Assembly (NCBI RefSeq): GCF_012641265.1
Contig: NZ_JABAHZ010000013.1
Location: 50,505 to 114,504 of the forward strand
Origin: Chitinophaga eiseniae
Lineage (GTDB): Bacteria > Bacteroidota > Bacteroidia > Chitinophagales > Chitinophagaceae
DNA: 64,000 nt
Direction of reading: 5' to 3'
The notes below the pieces were generated by a model. That model did no database searches and was not told the origin of the DNA. It was given only the letters and a program-made list of their open reading frames with translations. A program made the position numbers and the translations under genes. This document shows, in pieces, positions 16,626-26,397 of this stretch. Numbering within the stretch: position 1 is the stretch's first letter; the number at the start of each line of letters is the position of its first letter.

Positions 16626-18455
16626 ATGCAAAAAGGCGCTATACGTGTTCAAACAGAGAACATTTTCCCGATTATCAAGAAGTTCCTGTATTCCGATCAT
16701 GAAATTTTTATCCGCGAGCTGGTAAGTAATGCGGTGGATGCTACTCAGAAACTGAAAACATTAGCCAGTGTTGGGGAATTCAAAGGAGATCTGGGAGATA
16801 TTGCTATTGACGTAAAAGTAGATAAAGAAAAGAAAACCATTACGATTGCAGACCATGGTATTGGCATGACGGCAGAAGAAGTGGACAAATATATTAACCA
16901 GGTCGCGTTTTCAGGAGCGGAAGAGTTCCTGAAAAAATACAAAGGACAGGAAAGCGGCACCAATATTATCGGGCATTTTGGTCTGGGTTTTTACTCTTCC
17001 TTTATGGTGAGCAGCAAGGTGGAAATCTATTCCAGATCATGGAAAGAAGATGCTGCCGGCGTTCGCTGGGAATGCGATGGCAGCCCGGAATATGAGCTGG
17101 AAGAAGTATCCAAAACAGACAGAGGTACAGAAATCGTGATGTACATTAACGAGGAAAGTGAAGAATTCCTGGAGGATGGACGTGTACGCGCTATCCTTGA
17201 AAAATTCTGTAAGTTCCTGCCTGTTCCCGTTACTTTTGAAGGAACACAAATCAATAATACCAACCCGGCATGGACAAAGAAACCAAGCGAGTTAACAACA
17301 GAAGACTATCAGAATTTTTACAAGGAATTATATCCGTTCGCTGAACCTCCGTTGTTCTGGATTCACCTGAATGTGGACTATCCATTCAATCTCACTGGTA
17401 TACTCTATTTCCCGAAAATCAACAAAAGCTACGAACTACAGAAAGATAAAATCAACCTGTATTCCAACCAGGTATATGTTACTGACGAAGTAAAGGATAT
17501 TGTACCTGAGTTCCTGATGCTGCTGCATGGTGTGATTGATAGCCCGGATATCCCGTTGAACGTGAGCCGCAGCTATCTGCAGGGCGATCCTAACGTAAAG
17601 AAAATCAATGCGCACATCACCAAAAAAGTAGCTGACAAACTGGATGAAATATTCCGGAATGACCGTACTTCTTTTGAAGAGAAGTGGGATTCTATCGGTC
17701 TGTTTGTGAAATACGGTATGATGACCGATGACAAGTTCCTGGAAAAAGCCAATAAATTCCTGTTGCTGGAAGAGGTGGCAGGTAGTAAGTTTTATACACA
17801 GGAAGAATACCGCACTGCCGCTGCAGCGTTGCAAACCAATAAAGAACAGAAACTCGTCATTTTATATGCTACCAATCCTGTACAACAGGATAGCTATGTG
17901 CAAGCTGCGATCAGTAAGGGATACAAGGTAGTGAAAATGGAAACGTTGGTGGATGCTGCCTTTATCAATAATATGGAAATGAAATGGGAGAATGTATCGT
18001 TCACCCGCGTAGATGCTGATATTGCAGATAACCTGATTGATAAAGAAGAAAACGCTACCACCGTATTGTCGCAGGAACAGGAAGGTACATTGAAAGAACT
18101 GTTTGGCGCCCAGGTGACCCAGCCCAATATCAAAGTGGAAATGAAAGGACTGAGCGCTGAAGCGCAACCGGTAATTGTTACACGTCCTGAGTTTATGCGC
18201 CGTATGAAAGATATGGCAGCCATGGGCGGTGGCGGAATGAACTGGTACGCCAACATGCCCGACGAAATCAATATGACTGTAAATGCCAATCACCCGGTAT
18301 ATACCCAGATCCTGAAAGAAAATGATAATACCTTGCAACAGAAGCAAATAAAGAACCTGGCAGACCTGGCATTATTATCTCAGAACCTGCTGACCGGCGC
18401 AGATCTCACCGCTTTTGTAAATAGAAGTGTAGAATTGATGGCAGAAAAAAAATAA
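16626..18455 (+). CDS. htpG: Molecular chaperone HtpG (Hsp90)
   Basis: Cytoplasmic Hsp90 chaperone, 609 residues. The N-terminal ATPase domain carries RELVSNAVDATQKL, ADHGIGMT and GHFGLGFYSSFMV (GHKL Bergerat fold). The middle domain contains NVSRSYLQGD, and a C-terminal dimerisation domain follows. The ATG begins MQKGAIRVQTENIFP, as usual for the family. It stands alone and is followed by a strong terminator. Its promoter may be unusual (sigma-54-like element 27-42 bp upstream). No truncation or odd residue was noticed. Confidence 0.96.
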   Translation: MQKGAIRVQTENIFPIIKKFLYSDHEIFIRELVSNAVDATQKLKTLASVGEFKGDLGDIAIDVKVDKEKKTITIADHGIGMTAEEVDKYINQVAFSGAEEFLKKYKGQESGTNIIGHFGLGFYSSFMVSSKVEIYSRSWKEDAAGVRWECDGSPEYELEEVSKTDRGTEIVMYINEESEEFLEDGRVRAILEKFCKFLPVPVTFEGTQINNTNPAWTKKPSELTTEDYQNFYKELYPFAEPPLFWIHLNVDYPFNLTGILYFPKINKSYELQKDKINLYSNQVYVTDEVKDIVPEFLMLLHGVIDSPDIPLNVSRSYLQGDPNVKKINAHITKKVADKLDEIFRNDRTSFEEKWDSIGLFVKYGMMTDDKFLEKANKFLLLEEVAGSKFYTQEEYRTAAAALQTNKEQKLVILYATNPVQQDSYVQAAISKGYKVVKMETLVDAAFINNMEMKWENVSFTRVDADIADNLIDKEENATTVLSQEQEGTLKELFGAQVTQPNIKVEMKGLSAEAQPVIVTRPEFMRRMKDMAAMGGGGMNWYANMPDEINMTVNANHPVYTQILKENDNTLQQKQIKNLADLALLSQNLLTGADLTAFVNRSVELMAEKK

Positions 18456-18564
18456 TATAGCTATACAATAAAAAAACATTTCATTTCCTGTTTTTGTTAT
18501 TTAATTTGCAGTAACCCCCGGAAAACTGCATTTTAACCAGCAGAAGGAAAATATTGTAAAACCT

Positions 18565-18603
18565 GTCCCCCGTCGTTTTAGCGACGGGGGACTTTTAGTT
18601 TTT
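18565..18603 (+). terminator. Rho-independent terminator of htpG
   Basis: Perfect 11-bp stem (18565-18575 with 18582-18592), 6-nt loop, then TTTTAGTTTTT. It ends about 10 bp before the next start codon, so the esterase gene has a very short space for its own signals. Confidence 0.85.
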
Positions 18604-18612
18604 GGTAGTTAT

Positions 18613-19410
18613 ATGAAAAAAAGAGTAATTAAATTTTTAAGTTATGTCATGGTGGCTTGTATGCCCGCTCTGTTTTCCTGTTCAAAAACGGAGCCCGTGA
18701 CACCTGTGGAAACTACACCGCCTTCGACCACTACTCCTGTTACACCGCCTGCAGCAGAAGATTCCTTTAGCCGGCAAACGGTAGGTATTACCGCGCAAAA
18801 GATTGACACCAAAGGGGGAAACATCAGCGATTATCTTCTATATGTTCCCGATGGTTATAATGAGAAGAAAAGTTATAAATGGCCGGTAGTGTTTTTCCTG
18901 CATGGTGTAGGAGAAATGGGTAATAATGTGAATGTGCTGAAAAATGTAGGACTGGTAAAAGTGGCAGGGGGGAAGCCTTTCGTGATCATTGCACCGCAGT
19001 GTTTAAGCGGGTGGTGGAATCCGCAGTATCTCGATATATTGTACAAGGAAGTATTGGAAAAGTATCACGTGGACCCAACCCGGGTATATCTCACTGGCTT
19101 GAGTATGGGAGGATTCGGTACCTGGGACTGGAGCTCTGCCCATCCTGAAAAATTTGCTGCTATTATTCCTATTAGCGGCGGCGGGGATGTAAATAGGATG
19201 CCCAACCTGAAAACTATGCCTATATGGGCTTTCCACAGCGCAGATGACCCTACTGTCAATGTAAATAATACGCGGGTGCTGGTAAATGCATTGAAAGCGC
19301 TGGGAAGTAATGTGAAATATACAGAATACCCGAATGGTGGCCATGATGCCTGGACCCGTACTTATGCCAATGCAGATGTGTATACCTGGTTGCTGGCACA
19401 ACATAAATAA
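18613..19410 (+). CDS. Esterase lipoprotein, alpha/beta hydrolase (PHB depolymerase / feruloyl-esterase-like)
   Basis: 265 residues. A lipoprotein signal ends at FSC, followed by a Pro/Thr linker (about 25-48) and an alpha/beta hydrolase domain. The triad is visible: nucleophile in GLSMGG (S164), acid in HSADDPTV (D212 most likely) and base in GGHDAW (H244). HGVGEMGNN forms the oxyanion region. The domain resembles CE1-type esterases and prolyl-oligopeptidase-like hydrolases, so an ester in plant or microbial polysaccharide is a likely substrate. It is probably anchored at the cell surface. Confidence 0.85.
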   Translation: MKKRVIKFLSYVMVACMPALFSCSKTEPVTPVETTPPSTTTPVTPPAAEDSFSRQTVGITAQKIDTKGGNISDYLLYVPDGYNEKKSYKWPVVFFLHGVGEMGNNVNVLKNVGLVKVAGGKPFVIIAPQCLSGWWNPQYLDILYKEVLEKYHVDPTRVYLTGLSMGGFGTWDWSSAHPEKFAAIIPISGGGDVNRMPNLKTMPIWAFHSADDPTVNVNNTRVLVNALKALGSNVKYTEYPNGGHDAWTRTYANADVYTWLLAQHK

Positions 19411-19444
19411 ACAGCAGCTACATAAGTATTTCCTGTAGATCTCG

Positions 19445-21154
19445 TTACTGGGGGCGCCTGATATCAATTACTTTGAGTTGCAGGGATGTTTGTCCGTTCC
19501 ATTCATTTTCATCGAGGGTAAACGCCATGTCAAATGGCTTTTTATCTGCTAAGATGCTGAATTTGTCTGCCATGTAAAAACCAATCCCCGACATAGCAGG
19601 ACCATATCTGCTTTGTTTTACAGAGAATTTGATATGCTCATCTTTTACAATTTTTGAATAACCATTATCTGTGACGTTTCTCACCAGGAAAACGGGGCGC
19701 AGGTTTTCTGGTCCCAGGGGTTCAAATTGTTTAAGAATATTATAAAACGCCGGTGTAATATCGGATAACTGTATTTCAGAGTCGATCACAATTTCAGGGA
19801 CCAGTTGATCGGGACGTATTGTATTGGCTACCACTGCTTCAAAGCGCTCCTGGAATGCTTTTACATTTTCTGTTTTCATGGTCATGCCGGCCGCATAAAA
19901 ATGGCCCCCATAATTTTCCAGCAGGTCTTTGCATTGATGAATAGCTTCGTATACATTGAATCCCATTACAGAACGTGCGGATCCGGCAACTTTGTCGTCA
20001 TTCGATTGAGTGAGGATAATTGTTGGCCGGTAATAATATTTGTCGATAAGCCTGGAGGCAACAATGCCTACTACTCCTTTATGCCAGTGTGCCTGGTATA
20101 GTACAGTAGATTTTTTTGTGGCAATATCTGCATCATTTTGGAGGAGCACAATGGCTTCCTGGGTGATGGTATTGTCGATTTCTTTCCGGTCGAAGTTATC
20201 GGCATGTAATACTGCGGCAATAGCAGCAGCTTTTTCTACATCCTTTTCAATAAACAGGTTTACTGCTTTTCTGGCGTCATCCATTCTGCCAGCTGCATTT
20301 ACCCGGGGAGCAATAACGAATACGAGGTTGGCGATCGTTAACTTTTCCTTCAGGGCGCTAAGCGTAATCAAAGCTTTAATGCCCGGGAGCGGATCGGTAT
20401 TTACTTTTACGAGACCATGAAAGGCAAGTACCCTGTTTTCACCGGTCATAGGAACAATATCTGCTGCGATGCTGGTGGCAACCAGGTCGAGGTACTGGTT
20501 GGCGTCCGAAGGAGGAAGTCCTCTTTTCTGTGCAAAAGCGGAAATCAGTTTATAGCCGATGCCGCACCCACTGAGTTCTTTATAAGGATAAGGACAATCT
20601 GTTTGTTTGGGATTCAGGATGGCTACTGCTGGAGGAAGTATGGCATCCGGCAGATGGTGGTCGCAAATAATGAAGTCGATGCCCCATTCTTTGGCGATAG
20701 TGATATGTTCAATAGATTTTATGCCGCAGTCGAGCGCAATGATCAGGCTGAAATCATTATCCCTCGCGTATTCGATGCCTTGCATAGAAATACCGTATCC
20801 TTCGCGGTACCGGTGCGGGATATAGAATTCGATATTGCCGTAGAGTTTTTGTAGAAAAGCATACACAGTCGCTACAGCGGTGGTGCCGTCTACATCGTAG
20901 TCGCCGTATATCAATATTTTTTCATGCTGAAAAAACGCCTGTTCAATTCTTGAAATGGCTTTATCCATGTCCTTCATTGTCCAGGGATCATGGAGATCTT
21001 CCAGTGTAGGGCGAAAAAATTGCCGGGCAGCTTCGAAATTGGTCACATTGCGTTGTACCAGCAACCTACATAGCAAAGGGTGTATGCGCAATGAAGACTG
21101 TAGTAACTGTTCCTGATTTGGTTGATATGCTTTTACTGTCCAGCGTTTTTGCAT
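19445..21154 (-). CDS. recJ: Single-stranded-DNA-specific exonuclease RecJ
   Basis: 5'-3' ssDNA exonuclease for recombination and mismatch repair, 569 residues. DHH-superfamily motifs are present: YGDYDVDGTTAVATVY (motif I), the metal motif CDHHLPD, and a DHHA1 segment with GSARSVMGFNVYEA and ENYGGHFYAAGM. A C-terminal OB-fold domain follows. It lies 111 bp downstream of the polyprenyl synthase gene on the same strand and converges with the esterase gene. Length is typical. Confidence 0.95.
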   Translation of the reverse strand: MQKRWTVKAYQPNQEQLLQSSLRIHPLLCRLLVQRNVTNFEAARQFFRPTLEDLHDPWTMKDMDKAISRIEQAFFQHEKILIYGDYDVDGTTAVATVYAFLQKLYGNIEFYIPHRYREGYGISMQGIEYARDNDFSLIIALDCGIKSIEHITIAKEWGIDFIICDHHLPDAILPPAVAILNPKQTDCPYPYKELSGCGIGYKLISAFAQKRGLPPSDANQYLDLVATSIAADIVPMTGENRVLAFHGLVKVNTDPLPGIKALITLSALKEKLTIANLVFVIAPRVNAAGRMDDARKAVNLFIEKDVEKAAAIAAVLHADNFDRKEIDNTITQEAIVLLQNDADIATKKSTVLYQAHWHKGVVGIVASRLIDKYYYRPTIILTQSNDDKVAGSARSVMGFNVYEAIHQCKDLLENYGGHFYAAGMTMKTENVKAFQERFEAVVANTIRPDQLVPEIVIDSEIQLSDITPAFYNILKQFEPLGPENLRPVFLVRNVTDNGYSKIVKDEHIKFSVKQSRYGPAMSGIGFYMADKFSILADKKPFDMAFTLDENEWNGQTSLQLKVIDIRRPQ

Positions 21155-21265
21155 TATTATGTTTTAAGAAGCGAAAGCTTCGCCTGTATCTCCACTACTA
21201 TCTCCCGCTGCTGTTAGCTCGCTGCTTTCAGCTTCATCTGCATATTACATTATTTTTTATTCTTT

Positions 21266-22231
21266 CTAAAATGTTCTGTCCGTTGTAAAGCGTACCAGAG
21301 ATTCCAGTCCGTTTCTGACGGCATTTTCCGGGAACTTATTTAAAATGGCAAGGGCTTCGTCCCGGTATTCGAACATTTTTTGGCGGGTATAGTCAATTCC
21401 ACCGGATGCTTTTACTAACCGGATAACTTCTTCTACGCGGTCTTTTTCTGTATTGTGATTTTTTACTATATTAATAATCTTTCTCCTGGTATCTGAAGTG
21501 GCGTGTTCCAGGGTATAGATGAGGGGGAGGGTCATTTTTTTCTCCCTTATATCGATGCCGGTAGGTTTACCAATTTTGGCGGACCCATAATCGAACAGGT
21601 CATCTTTTATCTGGAAGGCAACGCCTACTTTTTCGCCAAAAAGGCGCATTTGTTCGGTGGTATGTTCATCATTGCTGCTGCTCCATGCGCCCGCAGCGCA
21701 GGCGGAAGCCAGTAAGGAGGCTGTTTTGCGGCGGATGATTTCGAAGTAAATATCCTCTTTGATATTCAGTTTCCTTGTTTTTTCAATCTGGAGCAGTTCG
21801 CCTTCGCTCATTTCCTTTACCGCCTCTGACAGGATCTGTAAAGTCCGGAAGTCATTGTTATTCAGCGACAGCAACAGACCTTTTGACAGCAGATAGTCGC
21901 CTACCAGTACTGCAATTTTGTTTTTCCACAGGGCATTGATAGAAAATAGCCCCCGGCGTTCATTGGCGTCATCTACTACGTCATCGTGTACGAGGGTGGC
22001 GGTATGGAGTAGTTCTACCAACGCTGCTGCGCGGTAAGTGCTTTCCTGGATGTTGTCGTTAAAAAGCTTAGCGGATAATAAAACAAACATGGGCCTGATC
22101 TGCTTTCCCTTGCGTTTCACAATGTAATGCATGATCCTGTCCAGCAATGGCACATGACTTTTTACTGAATCTGCAAACTTGCTTTCGAAATCCTGTAATT
22201 CTTTCCCTATCAGGTGTTTAATCTCGTCCAT
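21266..22231 (-). CDS. Polyprenyl diphosphate synthase (long-chain, IspB-like)
   Basis: Condenses isopentenyl diphosphate onto an allylic diphosphate to make the side chain of menaquinone or a related long prenyl chain, 321 residues. The first aspartate-rich motif is DDVVD (83-87) and the second is KDDLFDYG near residue 210. The 'chain-length' region before the first motif has small residues, as in long-chain synthases. KGKQIRPMFVLLSA is typical. The exact chain length is not determinable here. recJ follows on the same strand. Confidence 0.92.
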   Translation of the reverse strand: MDEIKHLIGKELQDFESKFADSVKSHVPLLDRIMHYIVKRKGKQIRPMFVLLSAKLFNDNIQESTYRAAALVELLHTATLVHDDVVDDANERRGLFSINALWKNKIAVLVGDYLLSKGLLLSLNNNDFRTLQILSEAVKEMSEGELLQIEKTRKLNIKEDIYFEIIRRKTASLLASACAAGAWSSSNDEHTTEQMRLFGEKVGVAFQIKDDLFDYGSAKIGKPTGIDIREKKMTLPLIYTLEHATSDTRRKIINIVKNHNTEKDRVEEVIRLVKASGGIDYTRQKMFEYRDEALAILNKFPENAVRNGLESLVRFTTDRTF

Positions 22232-22544
22232 GTATGAAATAAAAAGGATTGCTAAGCTAGGTTTTATAAATCACATTTTAACATTTTGGCCTTTAATTTG
22301 TATATGGAGTATAACATTCTCTTAACAAGAGATAAAGATTTCATTAACACGAGGTATGCATTCCTTTAACTTAGCTGGATTTAAGGTATATAAATACTTT
22401 CATTTACGCTTTAATATTGAAGGACTTATCAATGAAAATAATATTGCAAGAAAAATTTGTATATTCATTTATGATATTTACCTTTGCTAGGTAAAAAACG
22501 GGTTATTAGTAAATTTTTAACAGTTTTTAATAAAAAAAACAATT
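22232..22544. other. Divergent control region of the polyprenyl synthase and OmpA-like genes
   Basis: 313 bp, AT-rich. It holds the strong promoter of the OmpA-like gene (22456-22486) and a small CTCTT-AAC-AAGAG hairpin near 22319. Nothing else is recognised; no small gene fits. No promoter was found for the minus-strand gene. Confidence 0.6.
22456..22486 (+). promoter_or_regulatory. Bacteroidota consensus promoter of the OmpA-like gene
   Basis: -33 TTTG (22456-22459), 19-nt spacer, -7 TACCTTTG (22479-22486), which matches the Bacteroidota sigma-A consensus fully. The transcript start would lie near 22492, leaving an AT-rich leader of about 50 nt, as expected for a highly expressed gene. Confidence 0.8.
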
Positions 22545-24089
22545 ATGGCAAGCAAAAAGTACTTATTACTGGCAGGCGCTGTGGGTTTACTATCAGCATC
22601 TACTAGTTTTGCACAGGTTCAACCAACCGGCTACGATGCTTTGGATAGCACCAAAGTGTCTAGCAAGCGTATGGTACAACAAAATAACTTCACGAACCAC
22701 CAATCGAATTTCCCGGCTAAACCGAGAGATATGTGGGAACTGGGTTTAAGCGGTGGTTTACACCTGATTGATGGAACAGTTAACCCTAGACCAGGTTTTG
22801 GTGGTGGTATCTCCCTGAGAAAAGCACTGGGTCATACATTCTCCCTGAGAGCTGAGTACATCGGTTCTATCGATAAAGGTCAGAACTACAATCGCATTTA
22901 CGAAAATCCGGGTGTTGCTAGTCCTTGGGCTAAAACCTTTGCAAAGAACGGATTCTACGTTCCTAACTACAAATCTCAGAACCACCAGCTGTCTCTGGAT
23001 ATGATTGCCTCTTTGAGCAATATCCTGTTCTACAGAGCAGAACCTAAAATTAACTGGTATGTACTGGCAGGTTACTCCCTGGTAGTTGCTGACGTTGACG
23101 TTGACGCATTGGATGCAAACGGTAACGGTTATGACTATTCTTCCATCAACTTTGGTCAGAAACGTCATGACATCGTGAAAGACCTGAAGTCTTTACAAGA
23201 TGGTAAATACGAGCAAAATGCTCCTTCTCAGGGTAACAGAATCGCTATTGGCCGTCACAACGACAACCAATTACTGCGTCACGCACTGGACGTAGGTACT
23301 GGTATCGCATTCAAAATCAGCAAACGTTTCAACCTGGGTGTTGAAGAAAAACTGACGCTGCCATTTGACGCTTACCTGGATGGTTATCCTGGACCAGGCG
23401 GTGCTACCAAAGATTTCTATTCTTACACCAGCTTACGTCTGAACTTCAACCTGGGTAACTCTTCTAAACGCGTACAGCCATTATGGTGGATCAACCCACT
23501 GGAATACGCTTACAGCGAGCTGAGCAACCCACGTCACATGAAGATCCCAGCTCCGGTTCTGCCTGATGCTGATGGTGACGGTGTAACTGACCAGTTCGAT
23601 CGCGAACCTAACACTCCAGCAGGTGCACCAGTTGATTCTCACGGTGTTGCTAAAGATACTGATGGTGATGGCGTTCCTGATTACAAAGACAAACAGCTGA
23701 TCACTCCAACTTACTGCCAGCCAGTTGACGCTGATGGTGTTGGTAAATGCCCAGATCCAGAATGCTGCAAAAACAAGCCAACTGCTAGTTGCTCTTCCCT
23801 GGTATTGCCTAGCTGTTCATTCAAAGGTGCTGCTACCAAAGTTGGTAAAGATCAGGAAGCTATCCTGGCTTCTGTTGCCTCTACGCTGAAAGCTAATCCT
23901 TCTTGCAACGTGCTGGTTACTGGCCACGCAGGTGCTAAAGGTAAAAAAGGTGGTGTTGACCTGAGCAGCCGTCGTGTTGATTCAGTTATCGACTACCTGG
24001 CTGACAAACAAGGAATCGACCGCGGTCGTTTCATCAAACAAAACACTCCTGGTGAGTCTGGCACTGTTGACTTAGCTCCTGCTAACTAA
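22545..24089 (+). CDS. OmpA-family outer membrane protein with thrombospondin type 3 repeats
   Basis: Major outer-membrane porin-like protein, 514 residues. Signal peptide (about 1-24, ...SFAQ), then a beta-barrel domain (about 60-320). Two calcium-binding type 3 repeats follow (DADGDGVTD and DTDGDGVPD, about 341-385), then a cysteine-rich linker with six cysteines. The OmpA C-terminal peptidoglycan-binding domain ends the protein, with VDLSSRRVDSV matching the NxxLSxxRAxxV pattern. It links the outer membrane to peptidoglycan. A strong promoter and terminator make it a monocistronic, well-expressed gene. Confidence 0.9.
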   Translation: MASKKYLLLAGAVGLLSASTSFAQVQPTGYDALDSTKVSSKRMVQQNNFTNHQSNFPAKPRDMWELGLSGGLHLIDGTVNPRPGFGGGISLRKALGHTFSLRAEYIGSIDKGQNYNRIYENPGVASPWAKTFAKNGFYVPNYKSQNHQLSLDMIASLSNILFYRAEPKINWYVLAGYSLVVADVDVDALDANGNGYDYSSINFGQKRHDIVKDLKSLQDGKYEQNAPSQGNRIAIGRHNDNQLLRHALDVGTGIAFKISKRFNLGVEEKLTLPFDAYLDGYPGPGGATKDFYSYTSLRLNFNLGNSSKRVQPLWWINPLEYAYSELSNPRHMKIPAPVLPDADGDGVTDQFDREPNTPAGAPVDSHGVAKDTDGDGVPDYKDKQLITPTYCQPVDADGVGKCPDPECCKNKPTASCSSLVLPSCSFKGAATKVGKDQEAILASVASTLKANPSCNVLVTGHAGAKGKKGGVDLSSRRVDSVIDYLADKQGIDRGRFIKQNTPGESGTVDLAPAN

Positions 24090-24120
24090 TCAGTATCACT
24101 CATTAAGATGATAACTAGGA

Positions 24121-24154
24121 AAACCTCTCCCGTTCAATCGGGGGAGGTTTTCTC
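24121..24154 (+). terminator. Terminator of the OmpA-like gene
   Basis: 12-bp stem AAACCTCTCCCG (24121-24132) with CGGGGGAGGTTT (24139-24150), one G-U pair, 6-nt loop, then TTCTCTTT. Confidence 0.8.
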
Positions 24155-24189
24155 TTTGTAGCGGATACTTCCACTATAATTATTTATTG

Positions 24190-24219
24190 TTGGAGTATCA
24201 ATATTTACCCCTAATTTTG
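24190..24219 (+). promoter_or_regulatory. Bacteroidota promoter of kup
   Basis: -33 TTG (24190-24192), 19-nt spacer, -7 TAATTTTG (24212-24219). The transcript start near 24225 gives a leader of about 23 nt before the GTG start at 24248. Confidence 0.65.
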
Positions 24220-24247
24220 AAGGCTTTTTTAACCAACTTTTTATTAC

Positions 24248-26200
24248 GTGGGAATAAATATTAACAGGGTCTCCCTGGCTGGTCTGGTAGTAGCACTCGG
24301 CATTATCTATGGCGACATCGGAACATCTCCACTTTATGTGTTCAAAGCCATTGTAGGAGGAAACCCCATCAGCGATCTGCTGGTAGTTGGAGGTATATCC
24401 TGTATTATATGGACACTTACCCTGCAAACCACTGTTAAATACGTTATATTGACCCTTCGTGCAGATAATAAAGGAGAAGGAGGCATCTTCTCCCTCTATG
24501 CCCTTGTCAGACGTCACGCCAAATGGGCGGTTACCTTCGGCATGATAGGAGGCGCTGCCTTACTGGCAGATGGCATCATCACACCTCCCATTACTGTTAC
24601 CTCCGCCATTGAAGGTTTAAGAACCCTGGAAGTCTTCAAGGATCTTGGCCAAATGACCATCGTAAAGATTGTATTGACCATTATTACCGGGCTTTTTGTA
24701 ATGCAGCAGTTCGGTACGGTATCTATAGGCCGCATGTTTGGTCCCATCATGGTACTCTGGTTTTCTATGCTCGGTATCCTAGGTATTTCACATATTGCCG
24801 ATGACCTCAGCATCTTTAAAGCCTTTAGCCCCCATTATGCTATTGAGCTCTTAACTACTTATCCCAAAGGATTCCTGATCTTAGGCGCAGTATTCCTTTG
24901 TACTACGGGAGCAGAAGCCCTGTATTCGGATCTTGGTCACTGCGGTAGAGGCAACATCCGGGTATCCTGGATTTTCGTAAAATCCTGTCTTATTTTAAAC
25001 TACCTCGGACAAGGTGCCTGGCTACTTACCCAAAAAGGACAGATTCTTCCAAAAGATCAAAATCCGTTCTTTACTATCATGCCGGAATGGTTCATCATTT
25101 TTGGCGTTTTGATCGCTACCATGGCCTCCGTTATTGCCAGTCAGGCACTCATTTCAGGTTCCTTTACGCTTATTTCTGAAGCCATGCGGTTAAACCTGTG
25201 GCCTAAAATGCGGGTAAACTATCCCACTGAAATGAGAGGCCAGCTATATATTCCAGGTATCAATTCCATGCTGTTTGTAGGCTGCTCCGCCATTGTGCTC
25301 TTTTTCCAGGAATCAGGTAACATGGAAGCTGCCTACGGTTTGTCTATCACTATTTGTATGTTGATGACTTCCTGCCTGTTTGCATTTTATCTATATACCA
25401 AACGGGTATGGGTAGGCTGGATCCTGTTATACCTGGTCGTCTATTTTACGATAGAATTTTCTTTCCTCTTCGCCAACGTAGTAAAGTTCATGCATGGCGG
25501 TTATGTTACCGTGATAATAGCCGGCGCGCTCTTCCTGGTCATGATTGTATGGTTCAAGTCACGTAAGATCAAGAACCGTTATGTGGAGTTTGTCCGCCTG
25601 GAAGATTACCTGCCTATTATCCAGGAACTCAGTAACGATACTTCTATCCCCAAATATGCTACCCACCTGGTTTATATGAGTAGCGCGGATAATCCTAAGG
25701 AGATAGAACATAAGATCATTTATTCTATTCTCAACAAAAAGCCTAAGCGGGCGGATATTTACTGGTTTGTGCATGTAGATGTGGTGGATGAACCTTATCT
25801 CAGTGAATATTCTGTTCAAACTATTATTCCCAATGAAGTAATACGTGTGGAGTTTCGCCTTGGATTTAAAGTGGAACAACGTATAAACCTCATGTTCAGA
25901 ATGGTGGTGGAAGACATGGTACGCAACAAGGAAGTGAACATCACCAGCCGTTACGAATCGTTAAGTAAGAATAATGTGGTGGGCGATTTCCAGTTTATAG
26001 TAATGGAAAAATTCCTGTCACACGACAACGACCTGCCGCTTTACGAGCGGATGGTGATGAAGATGTATTTCTTCCTGAAAAAGATCAGCTTGTCGGAAGA
26101 AAGAGGCTTTGGACTGGATTCCAGCTATGTAACCATTGAGAAATATCCATTGGTGGTAGCTCCTGTTACTAATTTGCAGTTGAAGCGTATTGTACATTAA
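24248..26200 (+). CDS. kup: KUP-family potassium uptake protein
   Basis: Inner-membrane K+/H+ symporter, 650 residues. The start is GTG at 24248 (MGININRVSLAG...); the upstream promoter fits this. The first helix carries GIIYGDIGTSPLYVFKA, the family signature. GGIFSLYALVRR and about 12 membrane helices follow, then a roughly 180-residue cytoplasmic C-terminal domain. It is a single gene with its own promoter and a strong terminator. No regulatory RNA such as a c-di-AMP riboswitch was recognised in the 28-nt leader. Confidence 0.95.
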   Translation: MGININRVSLAGLVVALGIIYGDIGTSPLYVFKAIVGGNPISDLLVVGGISCIIWTLTLQTTVKYVILTLRADNKGEGGIFSLYALVRRHAKWAVTFGMIGGAALLADGIITPPITVTSAIEGLRTLEVFKDLGQMTIVKIVLTIITGLFVMQQFGTVSIGRMFGPIMVLWFSMLGILGISHIADDLSIFKAFSPHYAIELLTTYPKGFLILGAVFLCTTGAEALYSDLGHCGRGNIRVSWIFVKSCLILNYLGQGAWLLTQKGQILPKDQNPFFTIMPEWFIIFGVLIATMASVIASQALISGSFTLISEAMRLNLWPKMRVNYPTEMRGQLYIPGINSMLFVGCSAIVLFFQESGNMEAAYGLSITICMLMTSCLFAFYLYTKRVWVGWILLYLVVYFTIEFSFLFANVVKFMHGGYVTVIIAGALFLVMIVWFKSRKIKNRYVEFVRLEDYLPIIQELSNDTSIPKYATHLVYMSSADNPKEIEHKIIYSILNKKPKRADIYWFVHVDVVDEPYLSEYSVQTIIPNEVIRVEFRLGFKVEQRINLMFRMVVEDMVRNKEVNITSRYESLSKNNVVGDFQFIVMEKFLSHDNDLPLYERMVMKMYFFLKKISLSEERGFGLDSSYVTIEKYPLVVAPVTNLQLKRIVH

Positions 26201-26220
26201 TAGATAGTCATTTTCTTGAG

Positions 26221-26258
26221 ATGGGGTTTTCAGATACACACTGAAAACCCCATTTTTT
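26221..26258 (+). terminator. Terminator of kup
   Basis: Perfect 13-bp stem (26221-26233 with 26241-26253), 7-nt loop, then a T run. Confidence 0.9.
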
Positions 26259-26397
26259 ATGCGATGAATGGCTGCTTTCCGTCTATACTATAAATATGAA
26301 AAATCCCTTTTTTTTATAGATATTGGATGTTTTCCGGGATACGGACATTCAGTATTGAGTCCTGACATCCCATATCCGCGAATCTCTAAATTTTAGT

